A stretch of 64,000 bases of DNA, from positions 124,001 through 188,000 of the forward strand of contig JACKLE010000003.1 of assembly GCA_024236075.1 (NCBI GenBank), read 5' to 3'. A program made the translations under genes and the position numbers. This DNA comes from Alphaproteobacteria bacterium (GTDB taxonomy: Bacteria > Pseudomonadota > Alphaproteobacteria > JACAEB01). This document shows, piece by piece, positions 56,038 through 64,000 of this stretch. Numbering within the stretch: position 1 is the stretch's first letter; the number at the start of each line of letters is the position of its first letter. The notes below the pieces were generated by a model that worked only from the letters and a program-made list of their open reading frames with translations, did not search any database and was not told the DNA's origin.

Positions 56038-56583
56038 ATGCCCAAACTCTATCTCGTGCGGCACGGCAAGGCGGCCGGCAGCTTCGGCGAGGACGCCGAT
56101 CCGGGCCTGAGCCAGGAGGGCCGCGGCGAGGCCGACGCCGTCGCGGAGGAGCTCAAGGCGCGCGGGCCGCTCGCCGTGGTGACGAGCCCATTGAGGCGAT
56201 GCCGCGAGACGGCCGCGCCCCTGGCCGCCCTGTGGCGCCGCGAGGCGCGCGTCCTGGAGGCGGTGCGCGAGGTGCCCTCGCCTGTGCCCTTCGCCGAGCG
56301 CGGGGAATGGCTGCGCGGCTTTCTTCAGACGAGCTGGGACAAGGCGCCGGCGGAGCTTCTCGCCTGGCGCGAGGGCGTCGTCGCGGCCCTCAAGGCCTTG
56401 ACCGAGGACACCGTCGTCTTCACCCATTTCGTGCCGATCAACGTCGCGGTGGGCGCGGCGAAGGATACCCGCCGCATCGTCAATTTCAGCCCGGACAATT
56501 GCTCGGTCACCATCCTCCACGCCGACGCCCACGCGCTCGCCGTTCTCGATCTCGGCCGCGAGGCGAAGACCGTGATACGCTAG
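56038..56583 (+). CDS. Histidine phosphatase family protein
   Basis: A 181-residue phosphatase of the phosphoglycerate-mutase-like branch. The phospho-histidine is in LVRHGKA (residues 6-12) and the second catalytic His in FTHFVPINV. The conserved Arg lies in SPLRRCRETA. The substrate is unknown; relatives include SixA and alpha-ribazole phosphatase, but the order of motifs does not decide. It lies 4 nt upstream of nnr, so the two are cotranscribed. Confidence 0.88.
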   Translation: MPKLYLVRHGKAAGSFGEDADPGLSQEGRGEADAVAEELKARGPLAVVTSPLRRCRETAAPLAALWRREARVLEAVREVPSPVPFAERGEWLRGFLQTSWDKAPAELLAWREGVVAALKALTEDTVVFTHFVPINVAVGAAKDTRRIVNFSPDNCSVTILHADAHALAVLDLGREAKTVIR

Positions 56584-56587
56584 GGCC

Positions 56588-58105
56588 ATGCTCACCGCCC
56601 GCGACCCGGACGCGCTACTGACCGTCGCCGAGATGGCGGAGGCGGATGCGCGCACGATGGCCGGCGCGGCGGGGGCGCCGTCCGTGCCCGGACATCTCCT
56701 GATGGAGAATGCGGGGCGCGCGGTCGCCTTCGCGGTGGCCGAGCGCTTTCCCATGGAGGAGGGCTTTCGCCGCGTCGCCGTGCTCTGCGGACCCGGCAAC
56801 AATGGCGGCGACGGCTTCGTCGCGGCGCGCCTCCTCGCGGCGGACGGCTACGACGTCACCGTCCATCTTCTCGGCCGGCGCGAGGAGCTCAAGGGAGACG
56901 CGGACGCCATGGCGGGCCTCTGGCACGGCACGCCCGCGCCGATGGACGAGGGGGCGCTCGCCGGCGCCGACCTCGCGGTCGACGCCATTTTCGGGGCCGG
57001 CCTCGCACGCCCCGTCGAAGGCGTTCCGGCGCGCCTCGCGGAGATCGCGCGGGGAAGCCGGCTGCCGGTCGTCGCGGTCGACGTGCCGACCGGCGTCGAC
57101 GGCGATACGGGCGCCGTGCGCGGCACCGCCTTCCAGGCCGCGGTCACGGTCACCTTCGCGCGGCGCAAGCGCGCCCACGCGCTGCTGCCGGGGCGCGCGC
57201 TCTGCGGCGAGGTCCATGTCGCGGATATCGGCATTCCCGATTCCGTGCTCGGAGAGATCGGCGCCGGGGCGCGCGAGAACGGGCCGGCCGCCTGGACGCG
57301 CCATTGGCCGCGTCCCGAGGCGACGGGCCACAAATACGATCGCGGACACACGCTCGTCGTGAGCGGCCCCGCGCACCGCACCGGCGCTGCGCGCCTCGCC
57401 GCGCGGGCGGCCCTGCGCGTCGGCTCGGGGCTCGTCACCGTCGTGAGCCCGCCGGGCGCCGTGCTCGTCAACGCCGCGCAGCTCACCGCCGTCATGGTGC
57501 GCCCCTTCGAGGGCGCGGAAGGCCTGTCGGAAATCCTCGCGGACAGGCGCCTCAACGCTCTCGTCGTCGGGCCGGGCTGCGGGGTGGGGGAGGCGACCCG
57601 CGCGCTCGTCGAGGCCGCCGCGGCGACGCCCGTCGCGCTCGTCCTCGACGCCGACGCGCTCACGAGCTTCGCGGGGGACGCGGCCGCGCTCGCCCTTCTC
57701 CTCCGTGGGCGGACGGGCAGGACCGTCCTCACGCCCCATGCCGGCGAGTTCGCGCGCCTCTTCGGCGAGGAGGCGGTGAGCGAGGACCGTATCGGCATGG
57801 CCTGCGCCGCGGCCGAGCGCCTCGGAGCCACCGTGCTCCTCAAGGGGGGCGACACCGTGATCGCCGAGACGGGCAAGCCCGCGCTCGTCACCACCAACGC
57901 GCCGCCGAGCCTCGCGACGGCGGGCTCGGGCGACGTGCTCGCCGGCATGGTCGCCGGCCTCATGGCCCAGCACATGAGCGCCTACGAGGCCGCCGCCGCC
58001 GCCGCCTGGCTTCACGGCGAATGCGCGCGCGCCTTCGGGCCGGGCCTCATCGCGGAGGATCTCGCAGAGATGCTGCCGGAGGTCCTGGCGGAGAGGAGCC
58101 TTTAG
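56588..58105 (+). CDS. nnr: Bifunctional NAD(P)H-hydrate epimerase / ADP-dependent dehydratase
   Basis: Nnr repairs hydrated NADH and NADPH. The 505-residue fusion has the YjeF N-terminal epimerase (about 1-215; GPGNNGGDGFVAARLL, VDAIFGAGL, VDVPTGVDGDTG) and a ribokinase-like dehydratase (about 235-500; GHKYDRGHTLVVSG, LTPHAGEFARLF and ATAGSGDVLAGMVAGL). In many Alphaproteobacteria it lies close to glnB; here 5 kb away. The stop overlaps that of the convergent tautomerase gene by 3-4 nt. Confidence 0.95.
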   Translation: MLTARDPDALLTVAEMAEADARTMAGAAGAPSVPGHLLMENAGRAVAFAVAERFPMEEGFRRVAVLCGPGNNGGDGFVAARLLAADGYDVTVHLLGRREELKGDADAMAGLWHGTPAPMDEGALAGADLAVDAIFGAGLARPVEGVPARLAEIARGSRLPVVAVDVPTGVDGDTGAVRGTAFQAAVTVTFARRKRAHALLPGRALCGEVHVADIGIPDSVLGEIGAGARENGPAAWTRHWPRPEATGHKYDRGHTLVVSGPAHRTGAARLAARAALRVGSGLVTVVSPPGAVLVNAAQLTAVMVRPFEGAEGLSEILADRRLNALVVGPGCGVGEATRALVEAAAATPVALVLDADALTSFAGDAAALALLLRGRTGRTVLTPHAGEFARLFGEEAVSEDRIGMACAAAERLGATVLLKGGDTVIAETGKPALVTTNAPPSLATAGSGDVLAGMVAGLMAQHMSAYEAAAAAAWLHGECARAFGPGLIAEDLAEMLPEVLAERSL

Positions 58106-58323
58106 CCGGCCCCTCCTTGCGCCGCCTTCACCGCCGCCGCGTCGATGGTCTGCCCCCCGATCGCCCAATGGCCCTCCTCGGTCTCGAGGACGCGCACCCA
58201 GATGTGCGGGCGCATCGCCTCGCCGTAGAAGCGGGCCATGGTGTCGGTCATGGCGGCGGCGAGCTCCTTCTTCTTCTCCGGGCTCAGCACGTTCTTCACG
58301 AGATGGACGTCTATGAGCGGCAT
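58102..58323 (-). CDS. 4-oxalocrotonate tautomerase family enzyme
   Basis: A 73-residue enzyme. Pro2, which becomes the N-terminal catalytic Pro after Met removal, opens PLIDVHLVKNVLS. MRPHIWVRVLE holds the usual Arg and the C-terminal side of the active site. Small tautomerases of this kind form hexamers or dimers; the substrate is unknown. The ATG at 58323 was taken because Pro must follow Met. It is longer than the canonical 62-residue enzyme. Confidence 0.88.
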   Translation of the reverse strand: MPLIDVHLVKNVLSPEKKKELAAAMTDTMARFYGEAMRPHIWVRVLETEEGHWAIGGQTIDAAAVKAAQGGAG

Positions 58324-58416
58324 GGCGGCCTCCCTGGCGGCGGTGTCGCGCGAAGCATCGCATGGCGATCCCGGGAGTTCCACGCGAGGTCGAAACCGGC
58401 TAGGAACGTCGCCATT

Positions 58417-58501
58417 GCCCAGGTGGCGGAACTGGTAGACGCGCTGGATTTAGGTTCCAGTGCCGCGAGGCGTGGAGGTTCGAGTCCTCTCCTGGGCACC
58501 A
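58417..58501 (+). tRNA. tRNA-Leu (anticodon UAG), CCA encoded
   Basis: The acceptor arms GCCCAGG and CCTGGGC pair fully, followed by A and CCA in the genome. The anticodon stem CTGGA/TCCAG encloses TTTAGGT, so the anticodon is UAG, reading CUA codons and, by wobble, others of the CUN box. The T-arm contains GGTTCGAGTCC. A long variable arm (TGCCGCGAGGCGT) identifies a class II Leu tRNA. A tRNA gene directly before tig is common in the order. Confidence 0.97.
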
Positions 58502-58641
58502 TGGCCGGCGGCCCGCGAGCCGCGCACGGCGCGGCCGGGCCCGCCGGCGTCCGCAAATCGACGCGAGGCGGAAGCCCTTGGCCTCGTCCGTCCACGGCAA
58601 TTGTGTCGGTAGAGGCTGCCGGGGCTTCGCTCGCGGCGAGG

Positions 58642-58803
58642 ACCCCCACCCGGCCTCCCCCTTTCAGGGGGAGGGGTGAAAGCTGCGGCCGCTCGATCGG
58701 ACGCCGGCGGCGTCGGTCCTTGCCGCGCGCGGGAACAGGTCGTGGAATCAAGGCATCGACCACGTCCTCTCCTCCCCCTGAAAGGGGGAGGCCGGGTGGG
58801 GGT
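58642..58803. repeat. 33-nt perfect inverted repeat with nested palindromes
   Basis: The arms at 58642-58674 and 58771-58803 are exact reverse complements over 33 nt. Each arm contains its own 21-nt palindrome of the form CCTCCCCCTTTCAGGGGGAGG. The 96 nt between are unique. GC-rich palindromes of this kind are dispersed intergenic elements in many Alphaproteobacteria. It lies between tRNA-Leu and tig and may also end the tRNA transcript. Confidence 0.85.
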
Positions 58804-58907
58804 GGCAGCCGCGCCCGCCGCGGCGGGCGTCGGCTTTACTCTCCGGGGGCGATCTGGTTTAAGTCCGCCTTCCGGCTCGGCCGAGCCCGTTGAGCGTGAG
58901 ACTCCCC

Positions 58908-60413
58908 ATGCAAATCCAGGAAACGAGCGCCGAAGGCCTCGTGCGCCAGTTCCGCGTCACCATCCCCGCCTCCGATCTCGTCGCCGCGCTCGACGCGCGC
59001 CTCAGCGACCTCAAGGAGCGCGTGCAGCTCAAGGGCTTCCGCAAGGGCAAGGTGCCGCTCTCCTTCCTGAAGAAGGCCTACGGCAAGGGCCTGATGCCGG
59101 AGGTGATCGAGGAGACCGTCAACGCGACGACGCAGAAGGCGCTGAGCGAGCGCGACATCAAGGCGGCGATTCCGCCCAAGATCGATTTCGACGGCGAGCT
59201 CGACGAGGTCGTGAAGGGCGAGAGCGATCTCTCCTACACCATGTCGGTCGAGGTCATGCCGACCTTCGAGGTCACGGACCTCAAGGCGATCTCGCTCGCG
59301 CGGCCGGTGGCCGAGGTCCCCGAGAGCGACATCGACGAGGCGCTTCAGCGGCTCGCGGAGCAGGCGCGCACCTATTCGCCGCGCGCGGAAGGCGAGGCCG
59401 CGCAGGACGGCGACCAGGTCACGATCGATTTCGTGGGCCGGATCGACGGCAAGGCCTTCGACGGCGGCACGGCGGAAGGCGCGAGCCTCGTGCTCGGCCA
59501 GGGCCGCTTCATTCCGGGCTTCGAGGACGGCCTCCTGGGCGCCAAGGCGGGCGAGGAGCGCCTCGTCGCCGTGACCTTCCCGGAGGATTACGGGGTCGAG
59601 ACGCTCGCCGGAAAGCCGGCCGAGTTCACGGTCCAGGTCCGCGACGTGAAGAAGCCCGACGACATCGTCCTCGACGACGAGCTCGCCAAGCGTCTGGGGC
59701 TCGACAGCCTCGCCAAGCTCAAGGAGACGCTCGGCGAGCGCTTCAAGGCCGATTTCACGCGCCAGTCGCGCGCGCAGCTCAAGCGGCGCCTGCTCGACGC
59801 GCTCGACGAGCGCCACTCCTTCGACCTGCCCCCGGGCATGGTGGAGGCCGAATTCGGCCTGATCTGGCGTCAGGTCCAGCACGATATCGAGCACCATGGC
59901 TACGACCCGGCGGACGAGGGCAAGAGCGAGGAGGAGCTCAAGGCCGAGTACCGGCGCATCTCCGAGCGCCGCGTGCGGCTGGGCCTCGTGCTGGCCGAGG
60001 TGGGCCAGGCCAATGCCATCACGGTGACGCAGGACGAGCTCTCGCGCGCGCTCTCCGACGAGGTGCGCCGCTATCCCGGCCAGGCCGAGCGCATCTACGA
60101 GTACTACCGCCGCCAGCCCGAGGCGCTCGCGCAGCTGCGCGCCCCGATCTTCGAGGAGAAGGTCGTCGACTTCATCCTCGAGCTCGCCGACGTCCGCGAG
60201 GAGACGGTCTCGAAGGAGGAGCTCTTCAAGGACCCCGAGGACGAGCTGCCCTACGCCCATGGCGAGGTGCACCATCATCACCACGACGACGACGACGGCC
60301 ACGATCACGACCATGGGCACGACCATGGGCACGACCATGACCATGGGCACGATCACGATCACGATCATGACGGGGACCACGGCCACGGCGCGGGCGACGA
60401 GGCCAAGGGCTGA
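58908..60413 (+). CDS. tig: Trigger factor with His/Asp-rich tail
   Basis: A ribosome-bound chaperone and peptidyl-prolyl isomerase that meets nascent chains. Of 501 residues, the N-terminal domain has the ribosome signature GFRKGKVP (43-50); the FKBP-type isomerase is about 155-245 (DGDQVTIDFVGRIDG); the C-terminal chaperone arms run to about 445. Residues 455-494 are a tail made only of His (19), Asp (14) and Gly (7), which is not part of the standard fold and looks like a metal-binding tail as in SlyD. The ATG at 58908 was chosen over a TTG at 58890. It is followed by clpP, the usual order. Confidence 0.96.
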   Translation: MQIQETSAEGLVRQFRVTIPASDLVAALDARLSDLKERVQLKGFRKGKVPLSFLKKAYGKGLMPEVIEETVNATTQKALSERDIKAAIPPKIDFDGELDEVVKGESDLSYTMSVEVMPTFEVTDLKAISLARPVAEVPESDIDEALQRLAEQARTYSPRAEGEAAQDGDQVTIDFVGRIDGKAFDGGTAEGASLVLGQGRFIPGFEDGLLGAKAGEERLVAVTFPEDYGVETLAGKPAEFTVQVRDVKKPDDIVLDDELAKRLGLDSLAKLKETLGERFKADFTRQSRAQLKRRLLDALDERHSFDLPPGMVEAEFGLIWRQVQHDIEHHGYDPADEGKSEEELKAEYRRISERRVRLGLVLAEVGQANAITVTQDELSRALSDEVRRYPGQAERIYEYYRRQPEALAQLRAPIFEEKVVDFILELADVREETVSKEELFKDPEDELPYAHGEVHHHHHDDDDGHDHDHGHDHGHDHDHGHDHDHDHDGDHGHGAGDEAKG

Positions 60414-60624
60414 CGGCGCCTCGCGGGCCGGCTCGCGCGCTTGAGGCACCTTCCGGCGGGGCGCCCCCTCGCCGATCGGGTTAGCGCGCCTTAAATGAAA
60501 TGCGTGGCAGGCTTGCCAGCCGCAGCGCCCGGAGCCGATGCTCCCAGGACGAGCCCCGAGCGAAGGCTTCTAAGACGAGAACGATCGCGCCGGCGCCCGC
60601 CGGCCGCCAACCCCGCGAGGCATC

Positions 60625-61269
60625 ATGACGATCTTCCACGGCCAGGCCCCCGAGGTCACGCTCTCCAATCTCGTTCCCATGGTGGTCGAGCAGACCAATC
60701 GCGGCGAGCGGGCCTTCGACATCTATTCGCGCCTCCTCAAGGAGCGAATCATCTTCGTGACCGGCGGCGTCGAGGACTATGTGGCGGGGCTCGTGACCGC
60801 GCAGCTCCTCTATCTCGAAGCCGAGAACCCGAAGAAAGAGATCGCGATGTACATCAATTCCCCGGGAGGCGTCGTCACCTCCGGGCTCGCGATCTACGAC
60901 ACGATGCAGTACATCCGCTGCCCGGTTCAGACCATCTGCATCGGCCAGGCGGCCTCCATGGGCTCGCTCCTCCTCTGCGCGGGCGAGCCTGGCATGCGCT
61001 TCGCGCTGCCCAATGCGCGGATCATGGTGCACCAGCCCTCGGGCGGCTTTCAGGGCCAGGCCTCGGACATCGAGCGCCACGCCGAGGAGATCATCAAGGT
61101 GAAGCGGCGCCTCAACGACATATATGTGCGCCATACCGGGCGCTCCCTCGACGAGGTCGAGGAGGCGCTCGACCGGGACCGTTTCATGACGGCGGACGAG
61201 GCCAAGGGCTTCGGCCTCATCGACGAGGTCTTCACCAAGCGGCCCGAGCTTGGGGCGGCGGCGGCCTGA
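60625..61269 (+). CDS. clpP: ATP-dependent Clp protease proteolytic subunit
   Basis: A 214-residue serine protease that forms the tetradecameric ClpP barrel. The catalytic Ser111 lies in QAASMGSLL and His136 in MVHQPSGG, with the Asp in the following helical region. NSPGGVVTSGLAIYD is the conserved oxyanion strand. It is 211 nt downstream of tig and 309 nt upstream of clpX, with which it acts. Confidence 0.97.
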   Translation: MTIFHGQAPEVTLSNLVPMVVEQTNRGERAFDIYSRLLKERIIFVTGGVEDYVAGLVTAQLLYLEAENPKKEIAMYINSPGGVVTSGLAIYDTMQYIRCPVQTICIGQAASMGSLLLCAGEPGMRFALPNARIMVHQPSGGFQGQASDIERHAEEIIKVKRRLNDIYVRHTGRSLDEVEEALDRDRFMTADEAKGFGLIDEVFTKRPELGAAAA

Positions 61270-61578
61270 GGGCTGCCGCCGAAACGCGCGGGTCCCGCCA
61301 TGCCATGGCCTCATCCTTGCTATCGGATGAGACCATGGGAGCTAGACCGGAAAGGGTCCCATTCACGCGCCTCGCTTAATCCAATCTTGATCGGGCTTTC
61401 CTATGGTGATCGAATATCACCTTGACCTGCCAGCGCTTCGCGGAAGGGGAGAGGGCAAGCCCAATCGACGGCGGTGCGCGTCCGCAATGAGGACGCCGGC
61501 CTCTGTCGGCGGCCTTTCGACAGGAAGGCAGGCTTGCGCGAAAACCGCGGGTCAGGCCAGGGATGTCAAGGAGACGGC
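61270..61578. other. clpP-clpX intergenic region with two inverted repeats
   Basis: No ORF of substance. It has a 14-nt imperfect inverted repeat with one mismatch (61303-61316 and 61325-61338, 8-nt loop), possibly a clpP attenuator, and the 17-nt palindrome GGTGAT-N5-ATCACC (61405-61421), which looks like an operator. The rest is AT-richer than average around 61370-61420, which suggests a separate clpX promoter. Confidence 0.5.
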
Positions 61579-62844
61579 ATGAGCAAGACCAGCAGCGGCG
61601 ATAACAAGAGCACCCTCTACTGCTCGTTCTGCGGCAAGAGCCAGCACGAGGTCAGGAAGCTCATCGCCGGCCCGACCGTGTTCATCTGCGATGAATGCGT
61701 CGAGCTCTGCATGGACATCATTCGCGAGGAGAACAAGAGCACCATCGGCAAGTCGCGCGATGGCGTTCCGACCCCCTCCGAGATCTGCCGCGTGCTCGAC
61801 GACTACGTGATCGGCCAGGGCCACGCCAAGCGCGTGCTCTCGGTCGCCGTCCACAATCACTACAAGCGCCTGAGCCACGCCTCGAAGTCGAGCGACGTGG
61901 AGCTCGCCAAGTCGAACATCCTGCTCGTCGGGCCCACGGGCTCGGGCAAGACGCTGCTCGCCCAGACCCTCGCGCGCATCCTCGACGTGCCGTTCACCAT
62001 GGCCGACGCGACGACGCTCACCGAGGCGGGCTATGTCGGCGAGGACGTGGAGAACATCATCCTGAAGCTGCTCCAGGCCGCCGACTACAATGTCGAGCGC
62101 GCCCAGCGCGGCATCGTCTACATCGACGAGGTCGACAAGATCTCCCGCAAGTCGGAAAACCCCTCGATCACGCGAGACGTGTCGGGCGAGGGCGTGCAGC
62201 AGGCCCTTCTGAAGATCATGGAGGGCACCGTCGCTTCCGTGCCGCCGCAGGGGGGCCGCAAGCATCCCCAGCAGGAGTTCCTGCAGGTCGACACGACGAA
62301 CATCCTCTTCATCTGCGGCGGCGCCTTCGCGGGCCTCGAGCGGATCATCGCCAATCGCGGGCGCAAGACCTCGATCGGCTTCGGGGCGACCGTCCAGGCC
62401 GAGGACGAGCGGCGCACGGGCGAGCTCCTGCGCGAGGTGGAGCCCGAGGACCTTCTGAAGTTCGGGCTCATCCCGGAATTCGTCGGGCGCCTTCCGGTCG
62501 TCGCCACGCTCGAGGATCTCGACGAGGCGGCGCTGATGGACATCCTCCTGAAGCCCAAGAACGCGCTGGTGAAGCAGTATCAGCGCCTCTTCGAGATGGA
62601 GAACGTCCAGCTCACCTTCACCGACGACGCGCTGAAGTCGGTCGCGCGCAAGGCCATCGCCCGCAAGACGGGGGCCCGGGGCCTGCGCTCGATCATGGAG
62701 GCGATCCTGCTCGAGACCATGTTCGAGCTGCCCTCGCTCGACGGCGTGGAGGAGGTGGCGATCAGCGCCGAGGTCGTGGATGGCCGCGCGCGGCCGCTCT
62801 ACATCTACGCCGACCGGCGCCACGAGGTCGAAAACAGCGCCTGA
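61579..62844 (+). CDS. clpX: ATP-dependent Clp protease ATP-binding subunit ClpX
   Basis: The AAA+ unfoldase that feeds substrates to ClpP. The 421-residue protein has the N-terminal zinc domain (Cys15, Cys18, Cys37, Cys40), Walker A GPTGSGKT (118-125), the pore loop region TEAGYVGEDVEN, Walker B VYIDEVDKI, and the ClpP-binding IGF-type loop (SIGFGATV). The RBS AAGGAGA lies just before the ATG at 61579, ahead of which the frame is open but non-conserved. Confidence 0.97.
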   Translation: MSKTSSGDNKSTLYCSFCGKSQHEVRKLIAGPTVFICDECVELCMDIIREENKSTIGKSRDGVPTPSEICRVLDDYVIGQGHAKRVLSVAVHNHYKRLSHASKSSDVELAKSNILLVGPTGSGKTLLAQTLARILDVPFTMADATTLTEAGYVGEDVENIILKLLQAADYNVERAQRGIVYIDEVDKISRKSENPSITRDVSGEGVQQALLKIMEGTVASVPPQGGRKHPQQEFLQVDTTNILFICGGAFAGLERIIANRGRKTSIGFGATVQAEDERRTGELLREVEPEDLLKFGLIPEFVGRLPVVATLEDLDEAALMDILLKPKNALVKQYQRLFEMENVQLTFTDDALKSVARKAIARKTGARGLRSIMEAILLETMFELPSLDGVEEVAISAEVVDGRARPLYIYADRRHEVENSA

Positions 62845-63301
62845 GGCGTCTCGGCGCCTCCATCCTTTCGGGGCGGCGGGCCGCGAGGCCGCCGCCCTTT
62901 GCACAGGAAATCGATCCCGATCGGGGACAGGCGGGCCGCCGCGACGCCGCGCCGTTTGACAGGCCGCGCCCGAGCCCGGACACTTTTGCGTGGGGCAGGG
63001 GGAGTCGCTGGGCCTTGAGCTGGCGGACGCAGCATCTTGATATGGGGTTAAGGGCGCGCCACCTAAGATTGGAACCGGGGACAGACAGGCGCACAGCCTG
63101 CGCCGTCTCCAGCATCCTATGCGGACGATCCGGCTTCCTGCCGGGGCTAGGTCGGCCGGACCCGAGGGCGATGCGCGCGCCAGACGCGTGGCGATCCTCG
63201 CGGTCCGTTGCGGCCTCCGCGCCAAGGCCCAGTCGTCGCCCCGTTGCGGCCGACCAATGGCGGTGAGGCGTCTCGTCCCCCGAAGGTGAGGGCATAAGTC
63301 G
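62845..63301. other. clpX-lon intergenic region
   Basis: 457 nt with no convincing gene. It begins with the clpX terminator. A possible heat-shock promoter, CTTG (63014-63017) and CTTGATAT (63036-63043), is 18 nt apart; the match to the alphaproteobacterial sigma-32 form is partial. Ribosome-binding sequence before lon is weak (AGGTGAGGG, about 18 nt upstream). Confidence 0.45.
62871..62900 (+). terminator. Rho-independent terminator of clpX
   Basis: A perfect 9-bp stem GGGCGGCGG/CCGCCGCCC with a 9-nt loop followed by TTT, 27 nt after the clpX stop. Confidence 0.75.
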
Positions 63302-64000
63302 ATGGAAGATACCGAAAGCCGCAAGCCGCCGGGCGCACGCCAGCTCAAGGAAGGGCGCGCGCTCCTGCCCGTCCTGCCGCTGCGCGACATTGTCGTCTTC
63401 CCGCACATGGTGGTGCCGCTCTTCGTCGGCCGCCCCAAATCCGTGCGCGCGCTCGAGGACGTGATGATGGAGGACAAGCAGATCCTCCTCGTCACCCAGA
63501 AAAATCCGTCCGATGACGATCCCGCCCCCAAGGACCTCTACGAGGTCGGCACCGTCGCCTCGGTCGTCCAGCTCCTGAAGCTGCCCGACGGCACCGTGAA
63601 GGTGCTGGTCGAGGGACTCTCGCGGGCGAACATCCTGCGCTTCGTGGACAATCCCGACTTCCACAAGGCCGAGGCCGAGATCGTGCCCGAGGCGGCGCTC
63701 GATCCCGCCGAGGTGGAGGGCCTCGCGCGGTCCGCCACCACGCAGTTCGACCAGTACGTGAAGCTCAACCGGAAGATCCCGGCCGACGTCCTCGTCTCGA
63801 TCAACCAGACCGAGGACCCCTCGAAGCTCGCGGACGCGATCGCGGCCCATCTCGCGGTCAAGATCCAGGACAAGCAGGCGCTGCTCGAGACCTTCTCGGT
63901 TCCCGAGCGGCTGGAGAAGATCTTCGGCCTGATGGAAGGCGAGATCTCGGTCCTGCAGGTCGAGAAGAAGATCCGCACGCGCGTCAAGCGGCAGATGGAG
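63302..64000 (+). CDS. lon: Lon protease, N-terminal part (runs off right edge)
   Basis: The first 233 codons of the ATP-dependent protease Lon, open to the window edge. The LON substrate-binding domain is clear: LPVLPLRDIVVFPHMVVPLFVGRPKSVRALE at residues about 22-52, IEGTARV-like VKVLVEGLSRANIL, and the helical DPSKLADAIAAHLAVKIQDKQALLET. ATG at 63302. The AAA+ and peptidase domains lie outside. It ends the tig-clpP-clpX-lon block. Confidence 0.96.
   Translation, partial: MEDTESRKPPGARQLKEGRALLPVLPLRDIVVFPHMVVPLFVGRPKSVRALEDVMMEDKQILLVTQKNPSDDDPAPKDLYEVGTVASVVQLLKLPDGTVKVLVEGLSRANILRFVDNPDFHKAEAEIVPEAALDPAEVEGLARSATTQFDQYVKLNRKIPADVLVSINQTEDPSKLADAIAAHLAVKIQDKQALLETFSVPERLEKIFGLMEGEISVLQVEKKIRTRVKRQME

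Noticed and set aside
52899..56621. 1240-codon open frame on the + strand across the TonB receptor, nikR and the thiolase-like gene
   Set aside because: It crosses several real genes in wrong frames and shows no domain; an effect of few stop codons at about 70 % GC.
58417..58501. tRNA-Leu 3' end as an integration site of a genomic island
   Set aside because: No integrase and no direct repeat of the tRNA 3' end is visible, and the genes beyond it (tig, clpP, clpX, lon) are core genes in normal order.
60277..60380. CAC/GAC-rich repeat considered as a CRISPR or tandem repeat locus
   Set aside because: It is the coding sequence of the trigger factor tail, in frame, with no spacers.
62950..63050. 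Firm heat-shock promoter for lon
   Set aside because: Only a partial match to sigma-32 elements; kept as a possibility within the intergenic note, not as a separate feature.

Overview
The window is about 64 kb of very GC-rich (around 70 %) chromosomal DNA from an alphaproteobacterium, most likely of the order Hyphomicrobiales (Rhizobiales). This rests on gene order and family type: sdhE-mfd beside recG, trpE-ppiD divergent from tpiA, secG-pyrG, iscR-nifS-sufB-sufC-sufD-sufS-sufT-sufA, glnB-glnA, tRNA-Leu-tig-clpP-clpX-lon. I see no phage, transposase, integron or CRISPR array. Almost all genes share the same strong GC3 bias, so this reads as core chromosome with short lineage-specific insertions. 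Genus is not resolved.

Layout. 0-1.3 kb: start of a DUF2157 membrane protein (runs off the left edge), a two-CBS-domain protein and a strong hairpin terminator. 1.3-9.1 kb: recG and a hydrolase leftward; sdhE, mfd and a sterol-desaturase-like membrane enzyme rightward. 9.1-14 kb: leftward ppiD-trpE-adenylate cyclase, overlapping genes. 14.1-18.2 kb: tpiA, a degenerate receiver-domain protein, secG and pyrG. 18.3-21.3 kb: small secreted protein, tyrS, anmK. 21.3-30.5 kb: a hydrolase, then the iron-sulfur cluster assembly operon, which carries two unexpected genes between sufB and sufC. 30.5-34.6 kb: two PaaG-like enoyl-CoA hydratases flanking a DUF898/M48-peptidase pair. 34.6-44.7 kb: diguanylate cyclase, coniferyl-aldehyde-type dehydrogenase, RhlE-type RNA helicase with a structured leader, parE with a small exported protein, and a DUF1800/DUF1501 export pair. 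44.7-48.9 kb: a probable gene remnant, a peptidoglycan-binding protein, an Old Yellow Enzyme, a hydrolase and an SDR. 49-51.8 kb: glnA, glnB (with a sigma-54 promoter) and a host-attachment-type protein. 51.9-54.4 kb: a TonB-dependent receptor divergent from nikR, with a near-consensus NikR operator between them. 54.4-58.4 kb: thiolase-like protein, histidine phosphatase, nnr, tautomerase. 58.4-64 kb: tRNA-Leu(UAG), a perfect 33-nt inverted repeat, trigger factor with a long His/Asp tail, clpP, clpX and the start of lon (runs off the right edge).

How the genes work together. The suf operon makes and delivers Fe-S clusters under an IscR-type Rrf2 regulator with a GACT/AGTC inverted repeat over its promoter. 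tig-clpP-clpX-lon is the protein folding and degradation block. glnB-glnA is nitrogen control. nikR plus the receptor is a nickel-import module.

The observations most worth a second look are: the protein that fuses a ClpX-type C4 zinc finger to a glyoxalase-fold domain inside the suf operon, together with its one-helix membrane neighbour; the His-rich trigger factor tail near a nickel regulon; a receiver protein whose phospho-acceptor Asp is Glu; and a three-codon mini-ORF that ends on the start codon of the RNA helicase.
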